Source: Flaviflagellibacter sp963786225 | GTDB taxonomy: Bacteria; Pseudomonadota; Alphaproteobacteria; Rhizobiales; Methylopilaceae | Direction of reading: 5' to 3' | DNA: 64,000 bases | Assembly: GCA_963786225.1 (NCBI GenBank) | Contig: CAWAYQ010000006.1 | Span: 124,001-188,000, forward strand | In this document: positions 8,372-16,481 of the stretch, in pieces | How the letters are laid out: the number at the start of each line of letters is the position of its first letter | How positions within the stretch are numbered: the first letter of the stretch is position 1 | Made by a program: the position numbers and the translations under genes | Notes under the pieces: model-generated | What the model saw: only the letters and a program-made list of their open reading frames with translations | The model's database searches: none | Told to the model about the DNA's origin: nothing

Positions 8372-8396
8372 GGATCAACGGCACGCCCGCGGCGTT
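8372..8396 (+). promoter_or_regulatory. Candidate EcfG-type promoter before the DUF2171 gene (one mismatch)
   Basis: GGATC (8372-8376), 16 bp, then CGTT (8393-8396). This differs by one base from the EcfG consensus GGAAC-N16/17-CGTT. Transcription would begin near 8403, giving a leader of about 20 bases that contains the GAGGAG binding site at 8412-8417. Position is ideal, but single-mismatch matches arise often by chance. Confidence 0.4.
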
Positions 8397-8424
8397 ATAA
8401 ATGTCCTATCCGAGGAGAACCACG

Positions 8425-8685
8425 ATGGCAGACCGTTCCCAGATCAAAGAGCACGCCGAGATCATCGGCGCCGACGGCGTCCATGTCGGCACGGTCGACA
8501 GGGTCGAAGGAAAACGCATCAAGCTGACGAAGCGGGACAGCGGCGAAGGTTCTCATAAAGGCCATCACCACTTCGTTCCACTCAGCCTCGTCGCCGAGGT
8601 CGAAGAGGGTGTCGTGCGTCTGTCGGCCAATGCCGATGTCGCCGTGGAGTTCGAAGAGGAAGAGGGCGGCGCGCCCGCGTCCTGA
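8425..8685 (+). CDS. DUF2171 domain protein
   Basis: An 86-residue acidic protein starting MADRSQIKEHAEIIGADG. The pattern IKEHAEIIGADGVHVGTVD...GKRIKLTKRD...HFVPLSLV matches DUF2171, a small PRC-barrel-like beta domain with no known catalytic role. It is often encoded near stress genes. The ATG at 8425 is chosen for the strong GAGGAG eight bases upstream; an earlier ATG at 8401 lacks one. A candidate EcfG promoter lies just upstream. The C-terminus (EFEEEEGGAPAS) is strongly acidic. The convergent MFS gene ends 24 bp downstream. Confidence 0.8.
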   Translation: MADRSQIKEHAEIIGADGVHVGTVDRVEGKRIKLTKRDSGEGSHKGHHHFVPLSLVAEVEEGVVRLSANADVAVEFEEEEGGAPAS

Positions 8686-8709
8686 CGGCCACCGATCATA
8701 CGGCGCGGC

Positions 8710-9897
8710 CTATTCGGCGGGCACGGCTTTCGCGCCGCCGATGCGGCTGTCGCCGGGCATCCAGAGGCACGCGGCAAGGATGAGAACACAGAAGCCGCCG
8801 AGGACGAGAAACAGCAGCGAGAAATCCTGGCGGACCGCGTAAAGATAGGCCGCGAGCGGGATGGCGGTCGCGCCGATGCCGCAGGTCACGGAAAAGCGCA
8901 GTGCGTTGATGCGGGCGCGGATATGAGCGGGCGTGTAGCGCGCGACGATAACCTCGCAGATCGGCGCCTGCCCGAAGATCACGAACATCATCGCCCAGGC
9001 GACCACGACCAGGGTCCATCCGCCGGTATAGCCCGCGAGCACCACAAGCGGCACCTGCGCGGCGACAACCGGGATCAGCACCGAGCGGATCGAGAAACGG
9101 TCCATCAGGCCGCCGACGAAGGTCTGCGCCAGGGCCGCGACCGAAAACACCACACAGACCATGAGGCCGACGCCGAACGTTCCGGACGCCAGGCCCGGGA
9201 GTCCCTGCTCGAACAATTTCGGCATGACGACCGTCGTGGCGCTGAAAACAACGTTGCCGAAGAGGGCGAGCGCCACGAAGACCAGGGACACGCGCCACAG
9301 GAGCGGCGTCGAGAGCCGTATGGACGTATGTCCGGGCGTCACCGCGAACTCCGAGACCTGCCTCGTGACGACGAAGTAGTAGACGCCGCCCAGGAGGCTG
9401 GCGATCCCCGGGAAGAAGAACGCCGCGCGCCAGGACACCCACTGGGTAATGGCGCCGGTGATGAGCGCCGCGAAGGCGATGCCGAGATTTCCCCACAGAC
9501 CGTTGACGCCCATGATCCTGCCAATGCGCGCGGGATCGAGGCCGGACAGCACGGCATAGCCGACGGGGTGATAGATGGAGGCGAAGGCGCCGATCAATGT
9601 GAGCGCGACACCGATCTGAAACGGGGTCGAGGCGAGGCCGGCGAGAAGGCAGGCCGCGCCGGTGCCGAAGAAGAAAAGAAGAAGCATGGGGCGGCGGCCC
9701 CAATGATCGCCGAGCCAGCCGGCCGGCAATGCGCCCACGCCGAACGCGACGAAGCAGCCGAAGGTCAGCGGCAGTAGCGTCTCATATGGCATGCCGAATT
9801 CGCCGGCGAGGGCGATGACTGCGGTCGGAAATATCAGGAGGACAAGATGATCGATCGCGTGGCCGAAATTCAGAACGCGCTCCAGGCGCTTCTCCAT
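8710..9897 (-). CDS. MFS transporter
   Basis: About 395 residues with twelve predicted membrane spans and the MFS loop signature GDHWGRRPM between helices 2 and 3. The N-terminal FGHAIDHLVLLIFPTAVIAL and the ASIYHPVGYAVLSG segment resemble the fosmidomycin-resistance/FSR-like branch of drug or metabolite exporters. The substrate cannot be assigned. ATG 9897 (MEKRLERV) has GAGGA upstream and is preferred to a start seven codons earlier. ispG lies upstream on the same strand, about 130 bp away, so co-transcription is possible but unproven. Confidence 0.85.
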   Translation of the reverse strand: MEKRLERVLNFGHAIDHLVLLIFPTAVIALAGEFGMPYETLLPLTFGCFVAFGVGALPAGWLGDHWGRRPMLLLFFFGTGAACLLAGLASTPFQIGVALTLIGAFASIYHPVGYAVLSGLDPARIGRIMGVNGLWGNLGIAFAALITGAITQWVSWRAAFFFPGIASLLGGVYYFVVTRQVSEFAVTPGHTSIRLSTPLLWRVSLVFVALALFGNVVFSATTVVMPKLFEQGLPGLASGTFGVGLMVCVVFSVAALAQTFVGGLMDRFSIRSVLIPVVAAQVPLVVLAGYTGGWTLVVVAWAMMFVIFGQAPICEVIVARYTPAHIRARINALRFSVTCGIGATAIPLAAYLYAVRQDFSLLFLVLGGFCVLILAACLWMPGDSRIGGAKAVPAE

Positions 9898-10025
9898 GAC
9901 ATGTCCTCGACGCCGCAAAAGCCGCGTGTGTACGTTTAGGCGGCGATGTGCCGGCGCGCGACACTAGCCCGGGCGGACGGTTTGTCCGATTACGCTTAAG
10001 ACCAAGAAACGGCTGAAGGCCGCGC

Positions 10026-11282
10026 TTACTCGGCGGCCTGGACCGGCTGCTTGCCGTCAACGCCGAAGCGGCGGACGACATAGTCCTCGACCATTTGTGT
10101 GAAATCCGCCGCAAGCGTCGGTCCGCGCAAGGTCGCGACCTTTTCGCCGTCGATAAAGACCGGAGCGGTCGGGGTCTCGCCGGTGCCGGGGAGCGAAATG
10201 CCGATATCCGCATGCTTGGATTCGCCCGGGCCGTTGACGATGCAGCCCATCACCGCGACGTTCAGCGTCTCGACGCCGGGATAGGACTTCTTCCATTCCG
10301 GCATGCGGTTGATGATGTAGCTCTGAATGTCCTGGGCGAGCTCCTGGAACGTCGTCGACGTGGTGCGGCCGCAGCCGGGGCATGCCGCGACGAGCGGGAT
10401 GAAGGTACGGAAACCCATGGTCTGCAGGATTTCCTGCGCGACCTTCACTTCTTTCGTGCGGTCGCCGCCGGGTTCCGGGGTCAGGGAAATGCGGATCGTG
10501 TCGCCGACGCCCTGCTGAAGGATGACGCCGAGAGCCGCCGCCGAAGCGACGATGCCCTTCGAGCCCATGCCGGCCTCGGTCAGGCCGACGTGAAGCGCGT
10601 AGGGCGTGCGGGCGGCGAGATCGAGATAGGTCGCGACCACGTCCTGCACGTTCGAGATCTTGGTCGAGATGATAATTTTGTTGGCCGCCATGCCGATCTC
10701 TTCGGCGCGGGCGGCGGAATTGAGCACGCTGCGGATCAGCGCCTCGCGGGTGACCGCGCGGGCGTCCATCGGATTCGGGCTGGCATTGTTCTCGTCCATC
10801 ATCGCGGTGAGCATTTCGCCGTCGAGCGAGCCCCAATTGCCGCCGATGCGGACGGGCTTGTCGTGCTTCAGCGCCATCTCGATGATCTGCGAGAACTGTT
10901 TGTCCTTCTTGTCCTTGAAACCGACGTTTCCGGGATTGATCCGATACTTGGCAAGCGCCTCGGCGCAGGCCGGGTGATCGGCCAGAAGTTTGTGGCCGAT
11001 ATAATGGAAGTCGCCGACCAGCGGGACATCGAGCCCCATGCGGTCGAGCTTTTCGCGGATGTGCGGCACGGCGGCGGCGGCTTCGTCGCGGTCGACCGTG
11101 ATGCGGACGATCTCCGAACCGGCGCGGGCAAGATCGGCAACCTGTTTCACCGTTCCCGCGATATCGGCGGTGTCGGTGTTGGTCATGGACTGGACGACAA
11201 CGGGATTGCCCCCGCCGACGGTCACATTGCCGACTTTGACCGCCACGGATTGGCGGCGCCGATCTCTCAGGCCCAGGTCCAT
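10026..11282 (-). CDS. ispG: 4-hydroxy-3-methylbut-2-enyl diphosphate synthase
   Basis: A 418-residue IspG (GcpE) enzyme. It converts MEcPP to HMBPP in the non-mevalonate isoprenoid pathway, using a 4Fe-4S cluster. Visible motifs include VVVQSMTNTDTADIAGTV in the TIM barrel. The cluster ligands appear as ACPGCGRT and MGCIVNGPGESKHADIG in the C-terminal domain. Length and the absence of an insert between the two domains fit the bacterial form. The start at ATG 11282 has GAGG five bases upstream. The zur gene ends 76 bp upstream on the same strand. No other isoprenoid gene is in the window. Confidence 0.96.
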   Translation of the reverse strand: MDLGLRDRRRQSVAVKVGNVTVGGGNPVVVQSMTNTDTADIAGTVKQVADLARAGSEIVRITVDRDEAAAAVPHIREKLDRMGLDVPLVGDFHYIGHKLLADHPACAEALAKYRINPGNVGFKDKKDKQFSQIIEMALKHDKPVRIGGNWGSLDGEMLTAMMDENNASPNPMDARAVTREALIRSVLNSAARAEEIGMAANKIIISTKISNVQDVVATYLDLAARTPYALHVGLTEAGMGSKGIVASAAALGVILQQGVGDTIRISLTPEPGGDRTKEVKVAQEILQTMGFRTFIPLVAACPGCGRTTSTTFQELAQDIQSYIINRMPEWKKSYPGVETLNVAVMGCIVNGPGESKHADIGISLPGTGETPTAPVFIDGEKVATLRGPTLAADFTQMVEDYVVRRFGVDGKQPVQAAE

Positions 11283-11358
11283 TGCATCCTCATTCCAGAT
11301 CGCGCGGGCGAAGATCTAAGATTAAGCCCGGGGATTCAAAAAAGCGTATAGCAGAAGA

Positions 11359-11838
11359 TCATAGGCCCGTCGCGCGGCGGCAAGCCGCGCACTCGCCCGC
11401 GATCTCCACGAACTGTCCGCGCGCCTCGAACCCGGCGTTCCGGGCCACTTCGGCCAGACGGTCGCCGATTTCGACGCCCGAAGCCTCGGCGGCGGCACCA
11501 CATTTCTCACATAACAGGAAAACTACGACATCTGCATGGCCATGCGCGTGGTCGCAGGCGACGAACGCGTTCCGGCTCTCGATGCGATGGGCAAACCCTT
11601 GTCCCAAAAGGAAATCCAGGGCGCGATAGACCGTGATCGGGGCCGGGCGCCGGGCGCCGGATCCGGAGATATGCTCAATCAGATCATAAGCCCCGAGGGG
11701 CTGCTGGCTGGCTGCGAGGATTTCCAGCACCTGGGCGCGCATGGGCGTCAGGCGTTCGCCGCGCTCGGCGCAGAGCTTTTCGGCGCGCGCGAGTGTCGAG
11801 GAGGCATCGTGATCGTGCTGATGCGTGTGTTGAGCCAT
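11359..11838 (-). CDS. zur: Fur-family zinc regulator (Zur-like)
   Basis: A 159-residue Fur-family repressor. The N-terminus is His-rich (MAQHTHQHDHDASS). The winged helix spans RLTPMRAQVLEILAASQQPLG to ITVYRALDFLLGQGF. The dimerisation domain carries HAHGHADVVVFLLCEKCGAA and a second cysteine pair ECAAC near the C-terminus, giving the structural zinc site. The short helix spacing and alphaproteobacterial context favour Zur over Fur or Irr, but metal specificity is inferred. ATG 11838 is used; no strong binding site is seen. A cluster of DNA hairpins lies immediately upstream. Confidence 0.82.
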   Translation of the reverse strand: MAQHTHQHDHDASSTLARAEKLCAERGERLTPMRAQVLEILAASQQPLGAYDLIEHISGSGARRPAPITVYRALDFLLGQGFAHRIESRNAFVACDHAHGHADVVVFLLCEKCGAAAEASGVEIGDRLAEVARNAGFEARGQFVEIAGECAACRRATGL

Positions 11839-11893
11839 GGTCAGGCCGGATATGTAACAATGTTCACCCGATTTGCCAGCAGCGGGACCCTGT

Positions 11894-12079
11894 CTCTCTC
11901 CCGCATGCGGGAGAGAGCCGACTCGCCGGCAGGCGAGCGGAGAGAGGGCATATTGTGAGGCAGAATTCCGAAGTTCCCCCTCTCCCGGTCGCGCTATCGC
12001 GCGACTCGACCTCTCCCGCCGAACTCGGGTGTTCCCGAGTTCGGTTCTCAAGTGGCCCAGTCGGGTAAACCCGACTTGG
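11894..12079. repeat. Cluster of intergenic palindromes between glk and zur
   Basis: At least four separate stems occur in under 190 bp. They are a perfect 24-bp palindrome centred at 11905/11906, CTCGCC-GGCA-GGCGAG (11922-11937), an 11-bp stem CCGAACTCGGG/CCCGAGTTCGG with a four-base loop (12019-12044), and GTCGGGT-AA-ACCCGAC (12060-12075). The motif CTCTCCC/GGGAGAG recurs around them. This looks like a dispersed REP/BIME-type intergenic mosaic and also follows the 3' end of glk. Confidence 0.65.
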
Positions 12080-12104
12080 CTCGGGAGAGGTTAGACCCTC
12101 CGAT

Positions 12105-13055
12105 CTACCCTCTCGCCGCTATAGCCGCACACCCCGTGAGGGCCGGGGTCTTCGCCGTGATGAGGACCGTTGCGATGTCCGCGACCAGGGCTTCGTGGGG
12201 TTTCTTGGCCGCGAAGTCGGTCCGGAAGCGGGAAATATCCATCAAATCCAGGGTCTTCGGCAGCACGCCGCCGCCGATATAGACGCCGCCCCGCGCGACG
12301 AAGGCGAGCGCCATGTCGCCCGCGAACCGGGCGAGCGCGGCGAAGAACAGGTCCATGACTTCCCGGCCGCGGGCCTCGCCCTTGCGGGCGGCTTCCGAAA
12401 TGACCGCACCTTCGCGGTGCCCGGCGGGATGGCCGTCGAGTTCGGCGATCGCGGCGTCGAGGCGCTCCAGCCCCTCGCCCGAAATGACGAGTTCGGCCGA
12501 GACGCGGCCGAAATCGCGGCGCAGGATCGCGTAGATCGCAGTCTCGCGTTCGGTCATGTCGGCGAATTCGACATGGCCGGCTTCGCTCGGCACCACGATC
12601 CAGCTCCCGTCCTTGTGAACGAGCGCGGCGACGCCGAGCCCGGTGCCGGGACCGAGGACGACCTTGGTCGCGTCGGGCCTCGGCATGCCGGGGCCGAGCG
12701 GCTTCAATTCGTCGAGATAGGGCAGGGCTTCGGCAAGGGCTGCAAAATCGTTGACGACGCTGACGCGTTGGAGGCCGGTCTTCTTCGCAAGCTCGTCGGG
12801 CTTGAACGACCAGCCGCGCCGGTTGGTGAGATGGACGGTGTCGTCCTTGATGGGGCCCGCGATCGCGAGCACCGCGCGCACGGGCTTTTTCCCCGTCGTT
12901 TCGATGTAATGGGGGATCGCCTCGTGGAGGCCCGCGAATTGGTTGTTGTCGACGAGCTTGATGTCGAGCGGGGCGAGTTCGCCGGCATGAACGAGCCCGA
13001 AGCGGCTATTGGTGCCACCGACATCGGCAACAAGAACGAGATCGGGGCGGGCCAT
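12105..13055 (-). CDS. glk: Glucokinase
   Basis: About 316 residues of the bacterial glucokinase (ROK-unrelated, Glk) family, making glucose 6-phosphate with ATP in the cytosol. The phosphate-binding motif LVADVGGTNSRFGLV is at the N-terminus. VVNDFAALAEALPYL holds the catalytic aspartate. VLGPGTGLGVAAL, PSEAGHVEFA and GGVYIGGGVLPKTLD follow in family order. The ATG at 13055 is used; a GTG two codons earlier is the alternative. It is divergent from the RluA-type gene 75 bp away, and is followed by the palindrome cluster. Confidence 0.93.
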   Translation of the reverse strand: MARPDLVLVADVGGTNSRFGLVHAGELAPLDIKLVDNNQFAGLHEAIPHYIETTGKKPVRAVLAIAGPIKDDTVHLTNRRGWSFKPDELAKKTGLQRVSVVNDFAALAEALPYLDELKPLGPGMPRPDATKVVLGPGTGLGVAALVHKDGSWIVVPSEAGHVEFADMTERETAIYAILRRDFGRVSAELVISGEGLERLDAAIAELDGHPAGHREGAVISEAARKGEARGREVMDLFFAALARFAGDMALAFVARGGVYIGGGVLPKTLDLMDISRFRTDFAAKKPHEALVADIATVLITAKTPALTGCAAIAARG

Positions 13056-13130
13056 GTTCACCTATCCGGACGCGGCATGCGTTTCGGCACAACGCTTTCA
13101 CACGCCTTCCGGATACGCTAGCGAACCAAA

Positions 13131-13829
13131 ATGACAAACGACGAGATTCTTGCCCGCGTGCTTTACCGCGACGCGCTGATGCTCGTCCTCGACAAGCCGG
13201 CCGGGATTGCGGTGCATGTCGCCGGGCCCGTCCGCGCCGAGACCCTGGACCAGCATTTCGATGCGTTGCGCTACGGCCTGCCGAAAAGACCCGAACTCGC
13301 GCACCGCCTGGACCGCGAGACGTCGGGCTGTCTCGTCCTCGGGCGTCATAGAAAGGCGCTCGCCGATCTCGGCAAATTGTTCGAGCTGGGCAAAGTCGAG
13401 AAAATCTATCTGGCGGTCGTCGAAGGCGGCCCGCCGGACGACGAAGGCCGGATCGACCTGCCGCTGGCGAAAAAGGATGCGCAGCGCGGCTGGCAGATGA
13501 AGGTCGACAAGGAGAAAGGCCAGAGCGCGCTGACCGAATATCGGGTGCTGGCGCGCGCAAACGGCCATGCCCTGGTCGAGCTCAACCTGCATACGGGACG
13601 CACCCACCAGCTCCGCGTCCATATGGCGGCTCTGGGCTGCCCGATCCTGGGCGATCGCATTTACGGCATTGCGGGGCCGATGCTGCACCTGCATTCGTGG
13701 CGGGTAGGGGTGCCGCTCTATCCGAAGCGCGAGACCATCCGCGCGACGGCGCCTCTGCCGCCGCATATCGCGGAAACTCTGGCGAGACTCCAGATTTCCT
13801 TCGACGAATCCGCGCTCTCGCGCGTTTAG
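13131..13829 (+). CDS. RluA-family pseudouridine synthase
   Basis: A 232-residue RNA-modifying enzyme. The catalytic motif AHRLDRETSGCLVLG holds the nucleophilic aspartate. LVLDKPAGIAVH near the N-terminus and NLHTGRTHQLRVHMAALGCP near the C-terminus are the other family signatures. There is no S4 domain, so it is a short RluA/TruC-like member. Whether it acts on 23S rRNA or tRNA cannot be decided. The diacylglycerol-kinase-like gene follows 29 bp later on the same strand, so a two-gene operon is likely. Confidence 0.9.
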   Translation: MTNDEILARVLYRDALMLVLDKPAGIAVHVAGPVRAETLDQHFDALRYGLPKRPELAHRLDRETSGCLVLGRHRKALADLGKLFELGKVEKIYLAVVEGGPPDDEGRIDLPLAKKDAQRGWQMKVDKEKGQSALTEYRVLARANGHALVELNLHTGRTHQLRVHMAALGCPILGDRIYGIAGPMLHLHSWRVGVPLYPKRETIRATAPLPPHIAETLARLQISFDESALSRV

Positions 13830-13858
13830 AGGCACATTCCCCTTCGCGGAAAGCCTTG

Positions 13859-14764
13859 ATGAAAACTATCGTTCTGCTGAATGCCAAGGCGGGCACGCTC
13901 ACCACGGGCGCGGTGAAAAATCCGCTGGAGGTCGTGGAGCAGGCTTTCGCCGAGGCCGGAAGGGAGGCCGAAATTTCCCTGGTCGAGCCCGAGGAGATGG
14001 CTGCGCGGCTCGACGCGGCCGCACGCTCGGAACGCGAGACAGTGATCGTCGGCGGCGGCGACGGAACGTTCAGCCATGCCCTGGCGAAGCTTGCGGGCAC
14101 AGGAAAGGTGCTCGGCCTTCTGCCTCTCGGCACAATGAACCTTCTGGGCCGGGACATGTATGCACAAACCGGCGATCTCGCTGCGATGGCCTCGGCGCTT
14201 GCGTCCGGCGAGGTGCGCAAGCTCGATCTCGCGACCGTCAACGGCCGGCCGTTCCACACCTTGTGCGGGGTTGGCTATTTCAGTCGCGTGGCGCGCGAGC
14301 GCGAGCAGAACCGGTTCGACTTTCCCGGCGGGCGAATTCTCAGCGTTCTCGTTTCCGTCTGGAAGTCCGTTACCAAGAGCGGACACGTCCGGCTTGATAT
14401 TACGGCCGACGGCCGGCGCATTTCGACGCGGGCCTATGCCATCCTGATCACCTCAAACCGAATCGGCAACGACTGGCGGCGCGAACGTCTCGACGAGGGA
14501 GTGCTCGAACTGCATCTGATGCGCCAATCGCATTTCGCCGGACGCGCGCGCGCGGGATTCGAGCTTCTGTCCGGACGCTGGCGCGAGGGCGCTGCGATCG
14601 AGAGTATGGTCGCGCGGAAGATCGAGATCAGATCGGGGCGGCCGCGCATGTGGATCGCGGTCGATGGAGAGCTGAGGCGCGAGGAAACGCCGCTGACATT
14701 CGCGATCGATCGGGCAAAAGTCGACGTGCTGATGCCGCGAGTCGAAAAACCCGCTGAGGCGTGA
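13859..14764 (+). CDS. Diacylglycerol kinase-like lipid kinase
   Basis: About 301 residues of the DAGK_cat (YegS/DgkB/LCB5) fold. The nucleotide site VIVGGGDGTFSHALAKLAG and the following LGLLPLGTMNLLGRD are clear. The second half is the beta-rich C-terminal domain ending VDVLMPRVEKP. Such enzymes phosphorylate diacylglycerol or related lipids at the membrane face; the real lipid is unknown. ATG 13859 (MKTIVLLNAKAG) fits the family N-terminus and has GCGGAAAG upstream. Its stop codon touches the stop of the convergent stress-locus kinase gene with no spacer base. Confidence 0.85.
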   Translation: MKTIVLLNAKAGTLTTGAVKNPLEVVEQAFAEAGREAEISLVEPEEMAARLDAAARSERETVIVGGGDGTFSHALAKLAGTGKVLGLLPLGTMNLLGRDMYAQTGDLAAMASALASGEVRKLDLATVNGRPFHTLCGVGYFSRVAREREQNRFDFPGGRILSVLVSVWKSVTKSGHVRLDITADGRRISTRAYAILITSNRIGNDWRRERLDEGVLELHLMRQSHFAGRARAGFELLSGRWREGAAIESMVARKIEIRSGRPRMWIAVDGELRREETPLTFAIDRAKVDVLMPRVEKPAEA

Positions 14765-16459
14765 TTACGCGCCGAGCTCGACGCGGCCGGGATGGCTGGG
14801 CGTTTCGCCCTGGATCGGCATTGCGATCAGAACGAGATCGTCGCTTGGGGCCGACAATGTGGCGTTGACCTGCGTGCGATAGGCGGCGACCAGCCGCGCG
14901 GCAAGGCCCGTGGTGGGTACGGCGTCGGCGATTTTCTCGCTGTTGATCTCGACATGAACGATGCCGTATTCCGGCCGGCGGATGGCGATGGTGATCGGCG
15001 AATTGACGGCGTCGATCCGGTCCAGCGCCGCGGTCAGGATTTCCGAGACGAGAAGACCGAGCGGCACGGCCTGATCGAGGTCGAGCCAGACCGGCTCGTC
15101 CTCCGAGCTGACGCGGACCAAAGGCGCGGCGATGCCGAAGCTCTGGCGCAGCTGGGCGGTGATATCGCGCAGAAGATCGAGCGCCGAGACGTTGCCGATC
15201 TCGCCGGTGGCGTAGGATGCCTTGTAGGCCGCGGCCATTGCGAGGACGCGGTCCTCCGGCACGCGGAGCAAGGTGCGAAGCCGCGACGGCAGTTCGCGGC
15301 GCTGCAGGGCCAGCAGGCTCGCGATCATCTGGAAATTGTTTTTCACGCGGTGATGAAGCTCGCGGAGCAGCCCGTTCTTGCCCTCGAGCGCCTCTTCCAG
15401 AGCGGTCGAGCGTTCCTGAATGCGTTCCGCCATGTGGTTGATGTCGTTGCCGAGACCGGAAACCTCGGATGCCGCGCGATCGAGCCCGGCGATGCGCGGC
15501 GTGTAGTCGCCGCGTGCATACGACGATGTGACCTGCCGGAACCGCGCGATCCAGCGCAGCACGAGATGATCGACGCCGCTGAAAACCGCCAGGATGCCGA
15601 GCATCAGCATCAGAAGCGGGGCGCCGAGCGCCGACAGGAAGCGCATCCAGTCGGTGGCGGTGATGACGCTCATGGGCGTTGCCAGAACGACATTCGACAA
15701 TGTGGCGCGCACCGGCGCGACGGCATAGTGATAGGCGATGCCCTGGCGCGTCGGAAAGATCAGGCCGGCCCCCGCATCGCCCGGTTTTCCGACGGGCAGC
15801 GGCTCCGCGGGCTGCCATGCGTCGTCCGGCGTGCTCTTGATGAATTCGGAGACGATCTCCCCGCCGCCGCGGATAAGAGCAAGCGCACTGATTTCCGACA
15901 CCCCCGGATCGCTCGGCAGGAAAATCTCATCGAATAGATTGCGCCGCAGCAGAAGGCCGATCGCGCGGCGCGTGCCGTTCGGTGCGGTGAAGGCGCGTGA
16001 CAGGAGCACGATCTTGTCGTCGACCGGAATGCTCTCAGGAAGGAAAACGGTGTCGCCACTTGCGTGGGTGTTGCGAATGGCGCGCATCAACGCCGACCGG
16101 CTTTCCAGCGAGACGTTCGTCTCGCCGTAGGAGCACAGGACCCTGCCGTCCTGGTTGGAAACGATGATGCCGGTATATTCCGGGCGGAACGACAATGCGG
16201 ATCTGAGATGCGACGCACACTCGGGCCCCGCGGCGGCGACATCCCTGTTGGCTGCGAGCGTGTCGGCGACGCCTTCGGCTATGCCGAGCGTAAGGCCCGC
16301 GCGGGTCGCGATCAGCTCGGCACGCTGGACGATTGCGAATTCGCGCTGACTTGTTTCGGCGTCGCGGCCTTTTATGGTCGCGCCGATCGCGAGAGCTGCG
16401 GCGGGCAGGTTTGCCAGGACCAACAGAAGCGCAAGACGGCTCCTCAGACTGCTCGGCAC
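14765..16459 (-). CDS. Kinase-like sensor of the general stress response, ATPase domain degenerate (PhyK/PhyP-like)
   Basis: A 564-residue membrane sensor with TM1 (10-28), a periplasmic cache-like domain (about 30-270), TM2 (277-295), HAMP (about 297-350), then a HisKA_2 dimerisation domain with ELHHRVKNNFQMIASLL (phosphoacceptor His370). The catalytic domain is eroded. The N-box reads LLVSEILTAAL where NELxTNAxKH is expected (Ala477 for the key Asn). The DxGxG box is replaced by EINSEKI, and the last glycine box by TTGLAARLV. ATP binding is doubtful. It follows ecfG by 22 bp on the same strand, so it is part of nepR-ecfG. Sphingomonas PhyP, a negative regulator of PhyR reported to act as its phosphatase, is the nearest known precedent. 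A distinct kinase elsewhere in the genome would then be needed. Confidence 0.85.
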   Translation of the reverse strand: MPSSLRSRLALLLVLANLPAAALAIGATIKGRDAETSQREFAIVQRAELIATRAGLTLGIAEGVADTLAANRDVAAAGPECASHLRSALSFRPEYTGIIVSNQDGRVLCSYGETNVSLESRSALMRAIRNTHASGDTVFLPESIPVDDKIVLLSRAFTAPNGTRRAIGLLLRRNLFDEIFLPSDPGVSEISALALIRGGGEIVSEFIKSTPDDAWQPAEPLPVGKPGDAGAGLIFPTRQGIAYHYAVAPVRATLSNVVLATPMSVITATDWMRFLSALGAPLLMLMLGILAVFSGVDHLVLRWIARFRQVTSSYARGDYTPRIAGLDRAASEVSGLGNDINHMAERIQERSTALEEALEGKNGLLRELHHRVKNNFQMIASLLALQRRELPSRLRTLLRVPEDRVLAMAAAYKASYATGEIGNVSALDLLRDITAQLRQSFGIAAPLVRVSSEDEPVWLDLDQAVPLGLLVSEILTAALDRIDAVNSPITIAIRRPEYGIVHVEINSEKIADAVPTTGLAARLVAAYRTQVNATLSAPSDDLVLIAMPIQGETPSHPGRVELGA

Positions 16460-16481
16460 GGTTCCTCTTCGGTCCGGCGGG

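Noticed and set aside
11848..11863. TGTAACAATGTTCA before zur as a Zur box
   Set aside because: Only a partial inverted repeat with a missing base; not close to a known Zur consensus.
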